Source: Betaproteobacteria bacterium HGW-Betaproteobacteria-16 (GTDB lineage: Bacteria > Pseudomonadota > Gammaproteobacteria > Burkholderiales > Burkholderiaceae_C). From it: DNA of 64,000 nt. The stretch spans positions 82,254-146,253 of the forward strand of contig PHCQ01000003.1 of NCBI GenBank assembly GCA_002840835.1, written 5' to 3'. The translations under genes were made by a program, and so were the position numbers. How positions within the stretch are numbered: position 1 is the first letter of the stretch; every line of letters begins with the position of its first letter. Shown one piece after another: positions 28,919 through 38,787 of this stretch. The notes beneath the pieces are model-generated. The model saw only the letters and a program-made list of their open reading frames with translations, was not told where the DNA came from and did not search any database.

Positions 28919-30685
28919 TCAAAGGTGCCAGTTGCTGGCGACCTGAGAAGCGATGCTAGTCGAGCGACCAGACAACATGGACCGGTCAAACCGGGTCAAG
29001 GGTTGGGCGCATTTCGCAGCCACACTTCTGACAGAACACACAATGGATGCGCGATAAAGATTGGGTGCAGTGACCTTTGCCTCCACAGTACGGTTGTTGC
29101 ATGCACTGTTGATGCCACCTTCAAGTAGCAGCAGGTTGCCTAACCGGTGCTTCATCAATTCGTAGTCAGTCGAATCCGCGAATCCATAGCCACCTATGTC
29201 GAAGCTGTTGTCCGGGTCCTGCGGCAACATATGCTCCACGGTCAGACCTTCTCTAACCAAAGACACCATAGCCTCCAGGTCAAGGGGCACTTCGCCAACG
29301 GCTGACCGTTCTTCCTGCTCCACCTGCAGCAGCAAACGCTGAACAGCAGGGTTCCGATACATGTCTTCATCGACCAATCGAGACCGCATCAGTTGGTCTG
29401 GCATGAACCGTTCACAAAAGGCCAGCAAGTCTTCTGCAACCGTCTGGACAGTGCTTGTATTCAATTCACGGGTTATGCGGAATATGTCTGCCTGAGGATT
29501 CGTACCTCTCAGCTTGAACACCCGAAGGTCAACCAAAGCCAGCAGCTCCTCGAGAGAGCGTGAGTCCCTAGGGCTTGACAGAGTCGTCCACGACTTGAGG
29601 TGCAAGCGAATAGTGAGCGGGTAAAGCGTGGCTGAAAGGTCCTGAACCACCCATAGCAGATAAGCATTGAGGTCAGTACGAGTACGCTCGACCAACTGCT
29701 CCAGCGCTCCAAAGAACGACGTCAGGTCGTCGGTGTACGAAAGGATGAATTTTTCCAAGCGTTCTTTATCGGCCCTTAGAGCGGTGAGCGCAGGCTTCAA
29801 GAACGTTTCCAGAACCGTGTCTGAAGTCGCTGAGTAGTCACCGCCACTGGCCACCCCCATCCCTGATGCATCAAAAGCAAGGTAGTGGTAGCGCAGGACA
29901 TCGTCCTCCCGGAAGGCGTCCCGGTCGATTTGCCGAATCTTGAAGCCTGGCTCTCCGCTGAGCCGCTTGATACGGCTGAAGCTTCGAAAGGCGCGACCAA
30001 ACTGCTTCGAAATATGCTCATCCAGCTGGGCGTCCAAGTAACGATTCGAGTAGTAGACCAACAGGCTCTTGACAATGTCCATCCGCGCCAGCGGTACCCC
30101 TCGGTCATTGACCGACTGAAACATGCGAATAGCCTTGCCCTCGTTCGGCTCAATGAACTCCAGCACTTCCATCTGGCTGATGCACTGCAACCATCGCTTG
30201 ATGGTTTCTTGGCCGCCGGCCTGTACAAGAGCATGCACGCGCTGGCGTATCCAGCGATGAGCAGCCTGCAGCCTCTCCTGACCATCCGAGGCTGCCTGCA
30301 CCGGTTGACCTTCCAAGAGGGAGCGGAAGAACTCTTCGTTGTCTCCTAGCACCCGGAACTTGAATCCCGATACTGGGTGCCGGATGAAGACATTGCGGTA
30401 GTGCTGCTGAACTTCTGGGTCTTGCAATACCGCAATGAGAGCATCCAACAGCATCGTGAGAGTGGTCAGCCGCTGCTGCCCGTCGACCACATGCACTGGT
30501 GCGGCCTTGTCTGTTTGCGACAGGATAAAGGTGCCCAGATAGTGGCCGCCACCCGCCTCCAGGGCCTCCTCAACATCTGCGAAGAGGTCGTCTACATTGC
30601 GTTCGCGCCACGCGTAGTCACGCTGGTAGCTGGGTATTACCAGCGTCTTGCCTGTGAAAAAGTTCTCGATGGTCTTTGTGCTCAT
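28919..30685 (-). CDS. DUF262-DUF1524 protein, GmrSD/type IV restriction-like
   Basis: This 588-residue protein has an N-terminal DUF262 (ParB-like NTPase/nuclease) domain: PSYQRDYAW near 18-26 and VVDGQQRLTTL near 66-76. The C-terminal part has the DUF1524 HNH-like motif EHMLPQDPDNSF near 487 and RLGNLLLLEGGIN after it. This is the GmrS+GmrD arrangement fused in one chain, as in type IV enzymes that cut modified phage DNA and in BrxU and SspE. The final residues deviate from the usual WxxxxIxxR ending. It lies 24 bases downstream of the methyltransferase gene. Nuclease activity is likely; target preference is unknown. Confidence 0.85.
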   Translation of the reverse strand: MSTKTIENFFTGKTLVIPSYQRDYAWRERNVDDLFADVEEALEAGGGHYLGTFILSQTDKAAPVHVVDGQQRLTTLTMLLDALIAVLQDPEVQQHYRNVFIRHPVSGFKFRVLGDNEEFFRSLLEGQPVQAASDGQERLQAAHRWIRQRVHALVQAGGQETIKRWLQCISQMEVLEFIEPNEGKAIRMFQSVNDRGVPLARMDIVKSLLVYYSNRYLDAQLDEHISKQFGRAFRSFSRIKRLSGEPGFKIRQIDRDAFREDDVLRYHYLAFDASGMGVASGGDYSATSDTVLETFLKPALTALRADKERLEKFILSYTDDLTSFFGALEQLVERTRTDLNAYLLWVVQDLSATLYPLTIRLHLKSWTTLSSPRDSRSLEELLALVDLRVFKLRGTNPQADIFRITRELNTSTVQTVAEDLLAFCERFMPDQLMRSRLVDEDMYRNPAVQRLLLQVEQEERSAVGEVPLDLEAMVSLVREGLTVEHMLPQDPDNSFDIGGYGFADSTDYELMKHRLGNLLLLEGGINSACNNRTVEAKVTAPNLYRASIVCSVRSVAAKCAQPLTRFDRSMLSGRSTSIASQVASNWHL

Positions 30686-30709
30686 GCCACGGTCCTTGGT
30701 TCTTTTGAA

Positions 30710-33700
30710 TTAGCTTGTCTGTTCGGCGTCGGATGCAAAAAATGCCCAAGCGATGCGGTAGTCGTCTTCTCTGCTGGCGCGGGCGAAGGGGGCGGTGTAG
30801 GTGCGCTCTACTGTGCGGGGGCCGCCTGGTAGGGTGTCGTCGGTCACCCATTGGGTAATGACGGTACCGTCGGGCACTTTGGGTGTGCCGCCCAGCTTGA
30901 CGGTGGTTTCGCTGTCGCCGGCCGCAGGGTTGGCGTAGGTCCACAGGTCCTCCCAGCCGGAGTTGCCTTCTCGAACCTTGCCATCGGGCGTCTGGATGCG
31001 CGTCTTGGGCGCCTTGGCGGCACCCTTGCGTGGCAGGCCGACGCCGACCAGGCCCTTGCTGTTGGTGAAGACGATGCGGCCTTTGATGTCGTACCAGGTG
31101 TCGCGCTCGTAGCCTTGCATGACTGGGAACTGAACGCGGTAGATGAGAAGCAGTTCGTCCAGCGTCAGGCCCAGGGCTTGGGCGACCAGCACGTCGATTT
31201 CGACCAGCGCCATTCGGCGGGCGTATTCGCTGCGCAGGGCGCAGTGGCGAGTCCAGGTGCTGGTGAGGGCTGGCCAAAAGCCGTGTGGCAGGCGCGGGTT
31301 GCCAGTCTGGCTCCAGCGCTGGTCGGCAAAGTCCAGGTCATACACATCCTCCCACAGCGAGGCGTATTGATTAGTGAGGCAATTGAGTGCGAGGGCGCGG
31401 GCAGAAATAGCACTGGATTTAACGTGCGGTAAACGGCCAAGCGTTGAATCGTATAAGTCGGCCAGACCAGTGGACTTGACAAAAAAGTCTGCAACAACTG
31501 AAGAATTCAGTCCGGTGACAGAAAGCAAAGTAGACGAATCTTTGAACGCGAGGGAGAGAACGGTGTGGACATGCGAAGACTCAGGCGGTATCACCGTACA
31601 GCTCAACGTCCGTTCGGATGAGGCGCCAATGCGTCGGCGATGAACATATCTGTAGAAGTCGGTTACTGGTCTCCCATGGGATTCCCCGTCTTTCACCCAA
31701 GTAACTCGAGCAGTACGGCGTAGGTACTCAGCACGGTCGGGCATTGGACGGTAGTTAGTGCGCGGCAAATAATCATCGGGCAGGGATTCCAGGTCGATAC
31801 TGTCGTAGTGCCCGTTAGTGCTGCAGACCTTGCGAGGAGTTTTATTGAAGGGGTTTCCCAAAAAGAAATGGGGCCCAGATAGAACCCAGTCGCGCGGCGC
31901 AGTAACGAAACCCGAGTCTTCATTTGCACGGCGAGTGAGCGTCCCATCAACTTGCGCGTTTCTCTCATTCCAGCATGTTGAAGGCGTCGGAAAGTAACGC
32001 TCACGTAAATCCGCCAAGCGGTGAGGATAGGCCGCGAGCTTTCCAAGCACACTGCTCAAGGCGCCAGCATGCAGCGCAGGCAAGCGTGCGCGGCGGACGG
32101 GGGTACCAGGTTCGTCGTATAGCTGGGCAAAGGTGGCAAGTGCGGCCGCGTCCACGCGCACGATGCGGTCGCGGTGGCCAGAGGTGTTCCACCTTCCGAC
32201 CTCGTTCTTGTATCCACCCACCATTCCCGTGCCGTCGTGTAGGTAGCATTCATCGACTGTAGCGGGTGAAAACAGGCTGGCTAACTGGTCAAACCGTGGC
32301 GAATCCTGAGCAGGGCCGTAGATATTTATGCTGTACTTGGTCAGGTGATGCACTTCAGCAAACAACGCCAGTTCATTTATAAACTGGAAATGCTTCCGCA
32401 GCCGTGAATAAAGCGCCTCGCGCAAACTTCCGCCCTCCGGGTCGTCGTATGGCCCTTCTGGGTGCAGAAGCCCGCTAACGCCGCTCGCGCTGTTCAGGCT
32501 CCAAGCGAGCGGCAAGAAACATTTGTAGAGGTTAACCTTCATGCCTTGCAGTAAAGGGTAGTTCTGCATGGCATTGAGGAAGTTTTGCGTGCCTTCGGCC
32601 TCTTGCAGTTCCTCCGTCCAGTCGGATGGCAGGCTGGGGAACTGGGCAAAGGCTTCGGCGCGCAGCTTTGCCAAATCGCTGGCGCTGATTTTGCGGATGG
32701 CGAACACCGGGTTGCACTCACCTAGGATGCCAGCTTCGTTCCACTCCACCTTCAACCAGGGAGGGTTTCCGAGAATTAGGTCGAACCCACCGCGTCTGAG
32801 TAGCACGTCAGCAAAGCAAAGCTCCCAGTGGACAAACCGCTGCTCTTCCGTGATGCGTTCGACCACGGCCACACGCGGAAAATGCGTCCGTAGTTTGCTG
32901 ATGCGCAATTGCCCGAACTTGTCATGCAAGTTGGGTTGGTTGTATTCACCCGACGCCTGACTCAGCGGCAGTTGGTCTTCAAACCCCTCCAGCTTGGGTT
33001 GCACCTGGGGAATGATGACTTGGGGCGCCTCGGGCGCGGTGGGCATCAAGTCCAGCCCGCGCTGGGTTTCCATCTCGACCACGTTGCCTTCCAAAATGGC
33101 GCCCACCTCCATCCACCAGGCTTCGCGGCTGGGCAGCTCGGCGCTGCGTGTGATGGGCCAGAACCAAAGGGCGCACCAATAGTCCAGGACCAGCTTGAGC
33201 CGGCGGAAGGGGGTGGCAAGGTCGCCGTCTTCATTCAGCAGGCCTTGCTTGCGGATGGTTTCTTTCTGGGCGCGGCTGATGTGGCGGCTCGCGCTGCTCT
33301 CTTGTTCGCCTTTGTGGGGCCAGACGGTTAGGGCGTCTTCGGTCAGCGCACGGTCGCGGGCCAGGGCAGCGGTGTGCTCGGCCCAGAGCTCGTCCACCTG
33401 CTGGCTGAGCTGTTGCAGGCGGCCCACTTCGTAGTTGGTGAGCGGCGCGGACATGGTCTTGCGCCAGGCCTTCAGGCGCTCGAAGTCGTCCGGGTACAGG
33501 CCTTTGGCCACCTTGTCGGTGTAGTTGGCCATGCCGGGGTCTGGCAGCAGGAAGTGCCAGATTTCGTCTGGCTTGCGGGGCGCTGCGGCGGTGACGCGGC
33601 GTGGCGGCTCGTCGAACCACGCGGGTTTGGCGCCCTTCTTCAAAGCGGCTGCGTTGTAGACCTGATGACGGGCGCCGATGAGGCTGTTGCCGGCGAATAG

Positions 33701-35851
33701 CTGGTAGCCGAACCAGGGCACGCGCGCTGGAAGGGGGCGGCCCTCGGTATCGGTCTCGCCGTAAATGGCATTGAGCCAGATGGACACCTCGGCCAGCTCC
33801 ACGGCCACGGGGTTCAAGTCCACGCCGTAGACGTTGCGGTCGGCAAGGTACATACGAACTTTTTGCAGCTCTTGCGGGTATTGTTCGTGGGGAATGCGCT
33901 TCTTCAGTTCAACCTGCTTGCGCTCCAGGTAGGCCTCGGCCAGTTGGTTGACGGCTTCGTTCAAGAACGCTGCGCTGCCCATGGCGGGCTCGCAGACGGT
34001 GAGAGTGAGGATGTCGTTGGCCTTTTTCACGCGCTCGCTGTTCAACAGCTCCTTGAGCGCGTACTTCACCAGGCACTGGGTGAGCACCTGAGGGGTGTAA
34101 TAGCTGGCGCTCTTTTGACGGTCGCGCCCCGCCAGGCGGTAGATGAAGCTGCCGCGCTCGTGCTTGCGCAGCACGCGGTGGCCGGCATCGTTGACGTCGT
34201 AGACGCGTTCTTCTTCCTTGTATTCGCTCAGGCGACTGGCGGGGACGAACCATGCGTTTTCCAGCATGTCGGCGCCGCCATTGGCTTCAGCACGGCTACG
34301 GTGGCTGGCGGGCGCGTCTTGTGTGGTGTCGTCATCCTCGGCGTCGGACTCCGCATCGCCATCTTCCTCGTCAGCAGCTGCCCGGCCTTTCTTGGGGGCC
34401 GGTTTGACTTCGTACAGGTCTTCGGCAGCGAAGAAGCCGCGGTAGCTGAGCAGGGCCTCGTACACGGCGCCCAACTGGTTAATGGAGAGCAGCTGGTAGC
34501 TGACGCGGCCGCTGCGCTGTCCCCGGCCTTTGCCGCGCGTGAGCGACATGAGGCGAATGATGCGTTGCCAGATGTGGTTGGGGAACCTCACCTTGCCCAG
34601 CAGGGGCATGGTGTTGTCGTCAAACAGGCGGCTGTCCAGCGGGGCCATGGCGAAGGTGTCTTTGGCACCCTGAGTTGCGTCGCGGATACCGTGTTGCTCG
34701 GACATGCCACAGCCGCCAGCCACCAGCTTGAACAGGCGGCGCAGGGAGGCGTCGAAAAACAGGCCGTCTCGGGCCTGCGGGGTAGACAGCGGCCGCATCT
34801 CCAGCTCGCGCAAGCTTTCCAGGCTGTAGCCCTTGAGGTAGGCCTCACTCTTGCCAATGGGCACGTAGCCCAGCTCGGGCCGAGCCTCGATGTAGAACAT
34901 GAACAGCAGCCGGTACACCATGCGCAGGCATTCCAGGCTGAGCTCGGCCGGGTTCAGCTTGTATTGGCCGGAGTACACGCTTTTCTTGCTGCCGCTGGCC
35001 TGTTCGTCCAGCTGGCGGGCGGCTTCGTTGCCCAGCAGTTCGATGGCTTCGCGCAGGGCGTACTTCAGGTCTTCGCTGACACCGAAGGCGTGTTTGTGGG
35101 CGTTTTCGTCCAGGCTTTCCAGCAGGCTGTTGCCTTCGCCGGGGGCCAGGCTGGTCTTGTGCAGCAGCGCGGCCGCGGCCTTGAGGGTGTCAGCGTCTTT
35201 GCGGTCCAGGATATCGGGCCAGTCAAAGCGCAGGGCACGGTTGTTGGGCCACTTGTAGCGGTCCAGCAGCAACCATTGGTCCAGACCCGCCAGCAGCACG
35301 TAGCGCGGGGCGGTGTCGGCGCCGAACACGGCGTCGGACAGCAAGTCGGCCCAGGTTTCGCCTTGCAGAGCGTTGGGCACGGCTTCACCGCCGTAGTGCA
35401 GGCTGTTCAAAGCGTGGTCGAGCAGGTCTTCGTCTTCAGCGCCGGGCCGGTAGGCGGGGATGACAGCCAGTTGCGGCAGTTGCAGATGCCACAACGGGAT
35501 GGGCGAACCGGGCACCAGTTCGTGGGAGGCGGGCAGTTTGGCAGGGGCCGCGTAGCCGAGCGCCTGCAGAAGCCCTGCCTGGATTTGGCTGAAGAGTTCC
35601 CAGCGCTCGGCGTCGTCCCGGGCGCGTCCGATTTGGCTGCGCAGTGCGAACCAGCGCTGGGCCCAAGCCTGGAGGCGTTTGTTGGGGGCGCGGTGGGCTT
35701 CATCACCTGGGTGGGCGGTTTCTTCGCTTTCCCAGGCGTCCAGGCTGGCTTTGACGTCACCCTTGAAGACCTCGGCGAGGTAGTGATGGCTGTAAAACTC
35801 GTTTTCGTTAGCGATGCCAGCGAAAGTTTGGGCGGCTTCGAGTACGGGCAT
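30710..35851 (-). CDS. Eco57I-type N6-adenine DNA methyltransferase (1713 aa), DISARM DrmMI/PglX-like
   Basis: The start is the ATG at 35851, two bases after the upstream stop; an earlier ATG would overlap that gene by about 100 bases. SAM motif I is CEPAMGSAAFLNEA near residue 618, followed by YGVDLNPVAVELAEVSIWLN. The catalytic motif IV is ILGNPPWLKVEW near 1027, placing it among N6-adenine methyltransferases of the Eco57I/PglX type. The N-terminal 500 residues are helical and the C-terminal 500 probably contain target-recognition regions. It is longer than a usual PglX or DrmMI. It could mark self DNA for the operon's effector proteins, as DISARM methylases do. Confidence 0.87.
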   Translation of the reverse strand: MPVLEAAQTFAGIANENEFYSHHYLAEVFKGDVKASLDAWESEETAHPGDEAHRAPNKRLQAWAQRWFALRSQIGRARDDAERWELFSQIQAGLLQALGYAAPAKLPASHELVPGSPIPLWHLQLPQLAVIPAYRPGAEDEDLLDHALNSLHYGGEAVPNALQGETWADLLSDAVFGADTAPRYVLLAGLDQWLLLDRYKWPNNRALRFDWPDILDRKDADTLKAAAALLHKTSLAPGEGNSLLESLDENAHKHAFGVSEDLKYALREAIELLGNEAARQLDEQASGSKKSVYSGQYKLNPAELSLECLRMVYRLLFMFYIEARPELGYVPIGKSEAYLKGYSLESLRELEMRPLSTPQARDGLFFDASLRRLFKLVAGGCGMSEQHGIRDATQGAKDTFAMAPLDSRLFDDNTMPLLGKVRFPNHIWQRIIRLMSLTRGKGRGQRSGRVSYQLLSINQLGAVYEALLSYRGFFAAEDLYEVKPAPKKGRAAADEEDGDAESDAEDDDTTQDAPASHRSRAEANGGADMLENAWFVPASRLSEYKEEERVYDVNDAGHRVLRKHERGSFIYRLAGRDRQKSASYYTPQVLTQCLVKYALKELLNSERVKKANDILTLTVCEPAMGSAAFLNEAVNQLAEAYLERKQVELKKRIPHEQYPQELQKVRMYLADRNVYGVDLNPVAVELAEVSIWLNAIYGETDTEGRPLPARVPWFGYQLFAGNSLIGARHQVYNAAALKKGAKPAWFDEPPRRVTAAAPRKPDEIWHFLLPDPGMANYTDKVAKGLYPDDFERLKAWRKTMSAPLTNYEVGRLQQLSQQVDELWAEHTAALARDRALTEDALTVWPHKGEQESSASRHISRAQKETIRKQGLLNEDGDLATPFRRLKLVLDYWCALWFWPITRSAELPSREAWWMEVGAILEGNVVEMETQRGLDLMPTAPEAPQVIIPQVQPKLEGFEDQLPLSQASGEYNQPNLHDKFGQLRISKLRTHFPRVAVVERITEEQRFVHWELCFADVLLRRGGFDLILGNPPWLKVEWNEAGILGECNPVFAIRKISASDLAKLRAEAFAQFPSLPSDWTEELQEAEGTQNFLNAMQNYPLLQGMKVNLYKCFLPLAWSLNSASGVSGLLHPEGPYDDPEGGSLREALYSRLRKHFQFINELALFAEVHHLTKYSINIYGPAQDSPRFDQLASLFSPATVDECYLHDGTGMVGGYKNEVGRWNTSGHRDRIVRVDAAALATFAQLYDEPGTPVRRARLPALHAGALSSVLGKLAAYPHRLADLRERYFPTPSTCWNERNAQVDGTLTRRANEDSGFVTAPRDWVLSGPHFFLGNPFNKTPRKVCSTNGHYDSIDLESLPDDYLPRTNYRPMPDRAEYLRRTARVTWVKDGESHGRPVTDFYRYVHRRRIGASSERTLSCTVIPPESSHVHTVLSLAFKDSSTLLSVTGLNSSVVADFFVKSTGLADLYDSTLGRLPHVKSSAISARALALNCLTNQYASLWEDVYDLDFADQRWSQTGNPRLPHGFWPALTSTWTRHCALRSEYARRMALVEIDVLVAQALGLTLDELLLIYRVQFPVMQGYERDTWYDIKGRIVFTNSKGLVGVGLPRKGAAKAPKTRIQTPDGKVREGNSGWEDLWTYANPAAGDSETTVKLGGTPKVPDGTVITQWVTDDTLPGGPRTVERTYTAPFARASREDDYRIAWAFFASDAEQTS

Positions 35852-35853
35852 GT

Positions 35854-38787
35854 TCAGGCTCCAGCGGAGGTGGAGGCTTGTGGATGGCACACGCCGGCCA
35901 GCACCTGTATCCAGGGCTGGGGTTCGGTAGTCAGGGTGTCTCGCACCCAATCTCGGTAGTCGTCAAACACGCGGTTTATTTGCTGGCTGCGCTGCTCAAA
36001 GCGGCCGCGCTTGACGGTGTCGAGCTGGCGCTCCAGGTCAAGCGAGAGTTGTTCAATCTGCCTGCTTTGCAGGCGTTTCAATTCGGACAAGTTGCCTTCG
36101 AGGCGTTCGCCGAGCTGGGCGGCAAAGGCGGCCTGTTTGGTCAGCATGTGGGCGTGCATGGTTTTCACTGCCCGGGGCAAGGCCGCCTGCATCAGCTCCG
36201 TGGTGGTCTGGAGTTCGGGGGTGTGGCCCTTGTTAGGCATGCCGCCGGATTTGAGGCCCGCACGGGCTACAAAGCTGTCGAAAGGCTCCAGGGTGAAATG
36301 ACCTTGGCCAGTGCGGCACGCGACCTGCCATTCGACTAGCAGGGGTTGGCCCTTGCGGTTGGGCACCAGGCTCATGAGCACAAAGGCCTGTTCGCCGGGT
36401 TGCAGCTTGTGGCTCTGCAGCAAGGGGGCGCGGTGGCGCCCAAAGTGCGTGAGTACGCGGTCGCCCACCCAGTCCATGATGGGGTGCTGGGGCCACAGGT
36501 AGTGCAGCTGGGGCCAAGTGTCGTCTTCGGCCTTGGCCTGGCGCGCGGTTTCAATGGCGGCTTCCATGCGCTTAGGGTTTGCGCACAAGGCGTAGTGGTG
36601 GTTGCTGGCCTGTACCTCTCGCGGTAGCTGGCGCAGGCGTTCCTGCAGGTCGAGCGGCGCTGTAATGGTGATGATTTGCTCAGCGTCTTCTGTGGACCAC
36701 TGGCACAGGGTCTGGCCCTGATTGAGCTGGGTGAGGGCGGTCTTGGCGTAGTGGAAGTCGCTCGTGAAGAGCGATGCCGGTTCGTCGATGTGGTCGAGGC
36801 TGCTGCCTTGTGGCGCCGTGGTGCTGGCTTCACCGCCAAAGAGCTGCATCAAGAAGTCGCCTTCGTTGTCGTCTTCGTCCAGGGTGGCTTTGTCGAGCGT
36901 GGCTTCCACTTGCTCGGGCGTCATGCCCGTGGCCATGAATGCGGCTACCTTTTCGACCTCTTTGTCGGGGTCGAAGACGTTGAGGAAGACCGATGGGTCT
37001 CCGAGGTTCAACAAGGCCTGTTCGTCTTTTGCCTCAAGGATTTCGAGAATGCGCAGGTCGCCCTTGATTTTTTCGGTGACCGCCTGGGTGAACAGGTAGA
37101 CGATGTGCGGCTTGTGCTTCTGGCCGTAGCGGTCGACTCGGCCATTGCGCTGCTGAAACACCATGAGCGACCAGGGTAAGTCAAAGTGCACAAGGCGGTG
37201 GCAGAAGTAGTGCAGGTTGAGGCCTTCGCTAGCTACGTCGGAGCACAGCAGGATGCGGATGGGGTCGTCGAGCCGGCCGAAACGCTCCACCAGGTCTTGC
37301 TGCTCGGTGTCGGCCATCTGGCCATGCAGCATCTCAATCTGGTTGGCCTTAAGTTTGAGGTCGGCGGTCAGCTGCTGCTGGAGCCAGCGCAGGGTTTCAA
37401 TGCGCTCGGAGAAGATGACCAAACGGTCGGATGGGTTGTTCTGCTGCCAGCCAAATGCAGGCGAGCGCAGTTGCTCCAGCAGGCGCTGGTATTTGCTGAA
37501 AGGGGCCGCCGTGTCGTCTTGCGTGATGGCCTCAAGGGCTTCGCTGAGCACCTGCAAACCCTCGACCTCCGTGGCTTCGTCTTGCGTGGTGCTTTGTTTG
37601 GCCTGCAGCAGGGCAATGCGCTTTTGCGTGGATTCGAGCGCGGCTGCGGGGCTGGAAAAGAGGGCTTTCTGCAGGCCGATGCGTTGCAGTTCCTGCTGCT
37701 TGCCAGCCTTGTGCTGGCCGCCTTGGGTAAACGCGACGGCAAGCAGCGCGCGGTAGGCGGCTTCTTCGTGAGCGCTGGCGGGTTGGCGCAGGCAGGTGGT
37801 TTCGCGTTCTTGGAAGTCCGCACTGACCTGGTCTTTGATGTCTTTCTTGAACCGACGAATGACAAGCCCTTTGCTGCTGAAATCGTCGGGGGTGTAGTCG
37901 TCTGGGTCAGAGATGGCAGTGGGGTCGAGCAGACTCATTAGCGAAGCGAAGCTGCGCGCGGAGCCGTCATGCGGTGTGGCAGACAGGAGCATGAGCGTAT
38001 CGGACCGGTTTGCCAGCAGACGAGCCAGGCGGGCTCGACGGGACAAGCCAGTTTCACCAGCGCGTGCGGCGACGTTGTGGCATTCGTCGATGACGATGAC
38101 GTCCCACCATGCGTTTTCCAGGTAGTTCCGGTACTCTAGGTTGCTCTTGAGCGTGTCGATGGAGATGATGCTGCGGTCGAAGTAGTTGAACGGGTTGTGG
38201 TTCGCCGGGATGCGGTTGCGCACCCGGGCCAGACCGACCGAGTCCAACCGCACCAGGGGGATGGAGAAGCGGCTCCACCACTCTTTCTGGAACTGGGTGA
38301 GCATGGCCTTCTGCGTGACGACCAGGATGCGCTTGCCGCGCCCACGCTGAATCAGTTCAGTGGCCAGGATGCCGGCTTCCAGCGTCTTGCCCAGACCGAC
38401 GGAGTCGGCAATGAGGATGCGGGAGCGGGGCTGGCGCAGCGCCTGCAAGGCTGGGTCCAGCTGATAGGGAACCAAGTTCATCACTGCCCGGTGACCCAGA
38501 TGAACCTTGTCGTCGTTGGGCACGCTGCGTCGGCGCATGGCTTCCAGGTAGAGGACTGTGGCGTTGAATGTGGGGCTGGAGTCGGGTACCAGCACCGTGG
38601 CTGCTGGGTCCAGGACCTCGATGTGGTCTTCCAACTCAGTCAGGAAAAGCGCCGACTGGCCCCGGACCAAGTCTGAAATGCCGTCGCAGTTGAGGAGCCA
38701 GCCCCCGTCGGTGGAAGGGTCTACACGGCGGATGAGCCATTCTTCGTCGCGGATGACGGCGCGGGAACCGGGGGCAAAGGGGAGCAT
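35854..38787 (-). CDS. SNF2-family helicase, DISARM DrmD-like
   Basis: This 977-residue protein is the first gene of the defence operon. The helicase core has MNLVPYQLDPALQAL, Walker A DSVGLGKTLEAGIL near 128-141, DECHNVAARAG near 234, LLSATPHDGSA after that and motif VI QQRNGRVDRYGQ near 547. A helical, glutamine-rich C-terminal tail follows. The pairing of this helicase immediately before a large Eco57I methylase is the drmD-drmMI pair of class 1 DISARM. The next gene starts two bases after its stop, so the two are translationally linked. The DrmD assignment rests on motif order and context. Confidence 0.85.
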   Translation of the reverse strand: MLPFAPGSRAVIRDEEWLIRRVDPSTDGGWLLNCDGISDLVRGQSALFLTELEDHIEVLDPAATVLVPDSSPTFNATVLYLEAMRRRSVPNDDKVHLGHRAVMNLVPYQLDPALQALRQPRSRILIADSVGLGKTLEAGILATELIQRGRGKRILVVTQKAMLTQFQKEWWSRFSIPLVRLDSVGLARVRNRIPANHNPFNYFDRSIISIDTLKSNLEYRNYLENAWWDVIVIDECHNVAARAGETGLSRRARLARLLANRSDTLMLLSATPHDGSARSFASLMSLLDPTAISDPDDYTPDDFSSKGLVIRRFKKDIKDQVSADFQERETTCLRQPASAHEEAAYRALLAVAFTQGGQHKAGKQQELQRIGLQKALFSSPAAALESTQKRIALLQAKQSTTQDEATEVEGLQVLSEALEAITQDDTAAPFSKYQRLLEQLRSPAFGWQQNNPSDRLVIFSERIETLRWLQQQLTADLKLKANQIEMLHGQMADTEQQDLVERFGRLDDPIRILLCSDVASEGLNLHYFCHRLVHFDLPWSLMVFQQRNGRVDRYGQKHKPHIVYLFTQAVTEKIKGDLRILEILEAKDEQALLNLGDPSVFLNVFDPDKEVEKVAAFMATGMTPEQVEATLDKATLDEDDNEGDFLMQLFGGEASTTAPQGSSLDHIDEPASLFTSDFHYAKTALTQLNQGQTLCQWSTEDAEQIITITAPLDLQERLRQLPREVQASNHHYALCANPKRMEAAIETARQAKAEDDTWPQLHYLWPQHPIMDWVGDRVLTHFGRHRAPLLQSHKLQPGEQAFVLMSLVPNRKGQPLLVEWQVACRTGQGHFTLEPFDSFVARAGLKSGGMPNKGHTPELQTTTELMQAALPRAVKTMHAHMLTKQAAFAAQLGERLEGNLSELKRLQSRQIEQLSLDLERQLDTVKRGRFEQRSQQINRVFDDYRDWVRDTLTTEPQPWIQVLAGVCHPQASTSAGA

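Noticed and set aside
33863..35959. Long plus-strand frame (698 aa) opposite the methylase gene
   Set aside because: It lies wholly antisense to a well-supported methyltransferase, has low-complexity composition (V, G, A, Q rich) and no domain motif. It is a shadow of the GC-rich coding strand.
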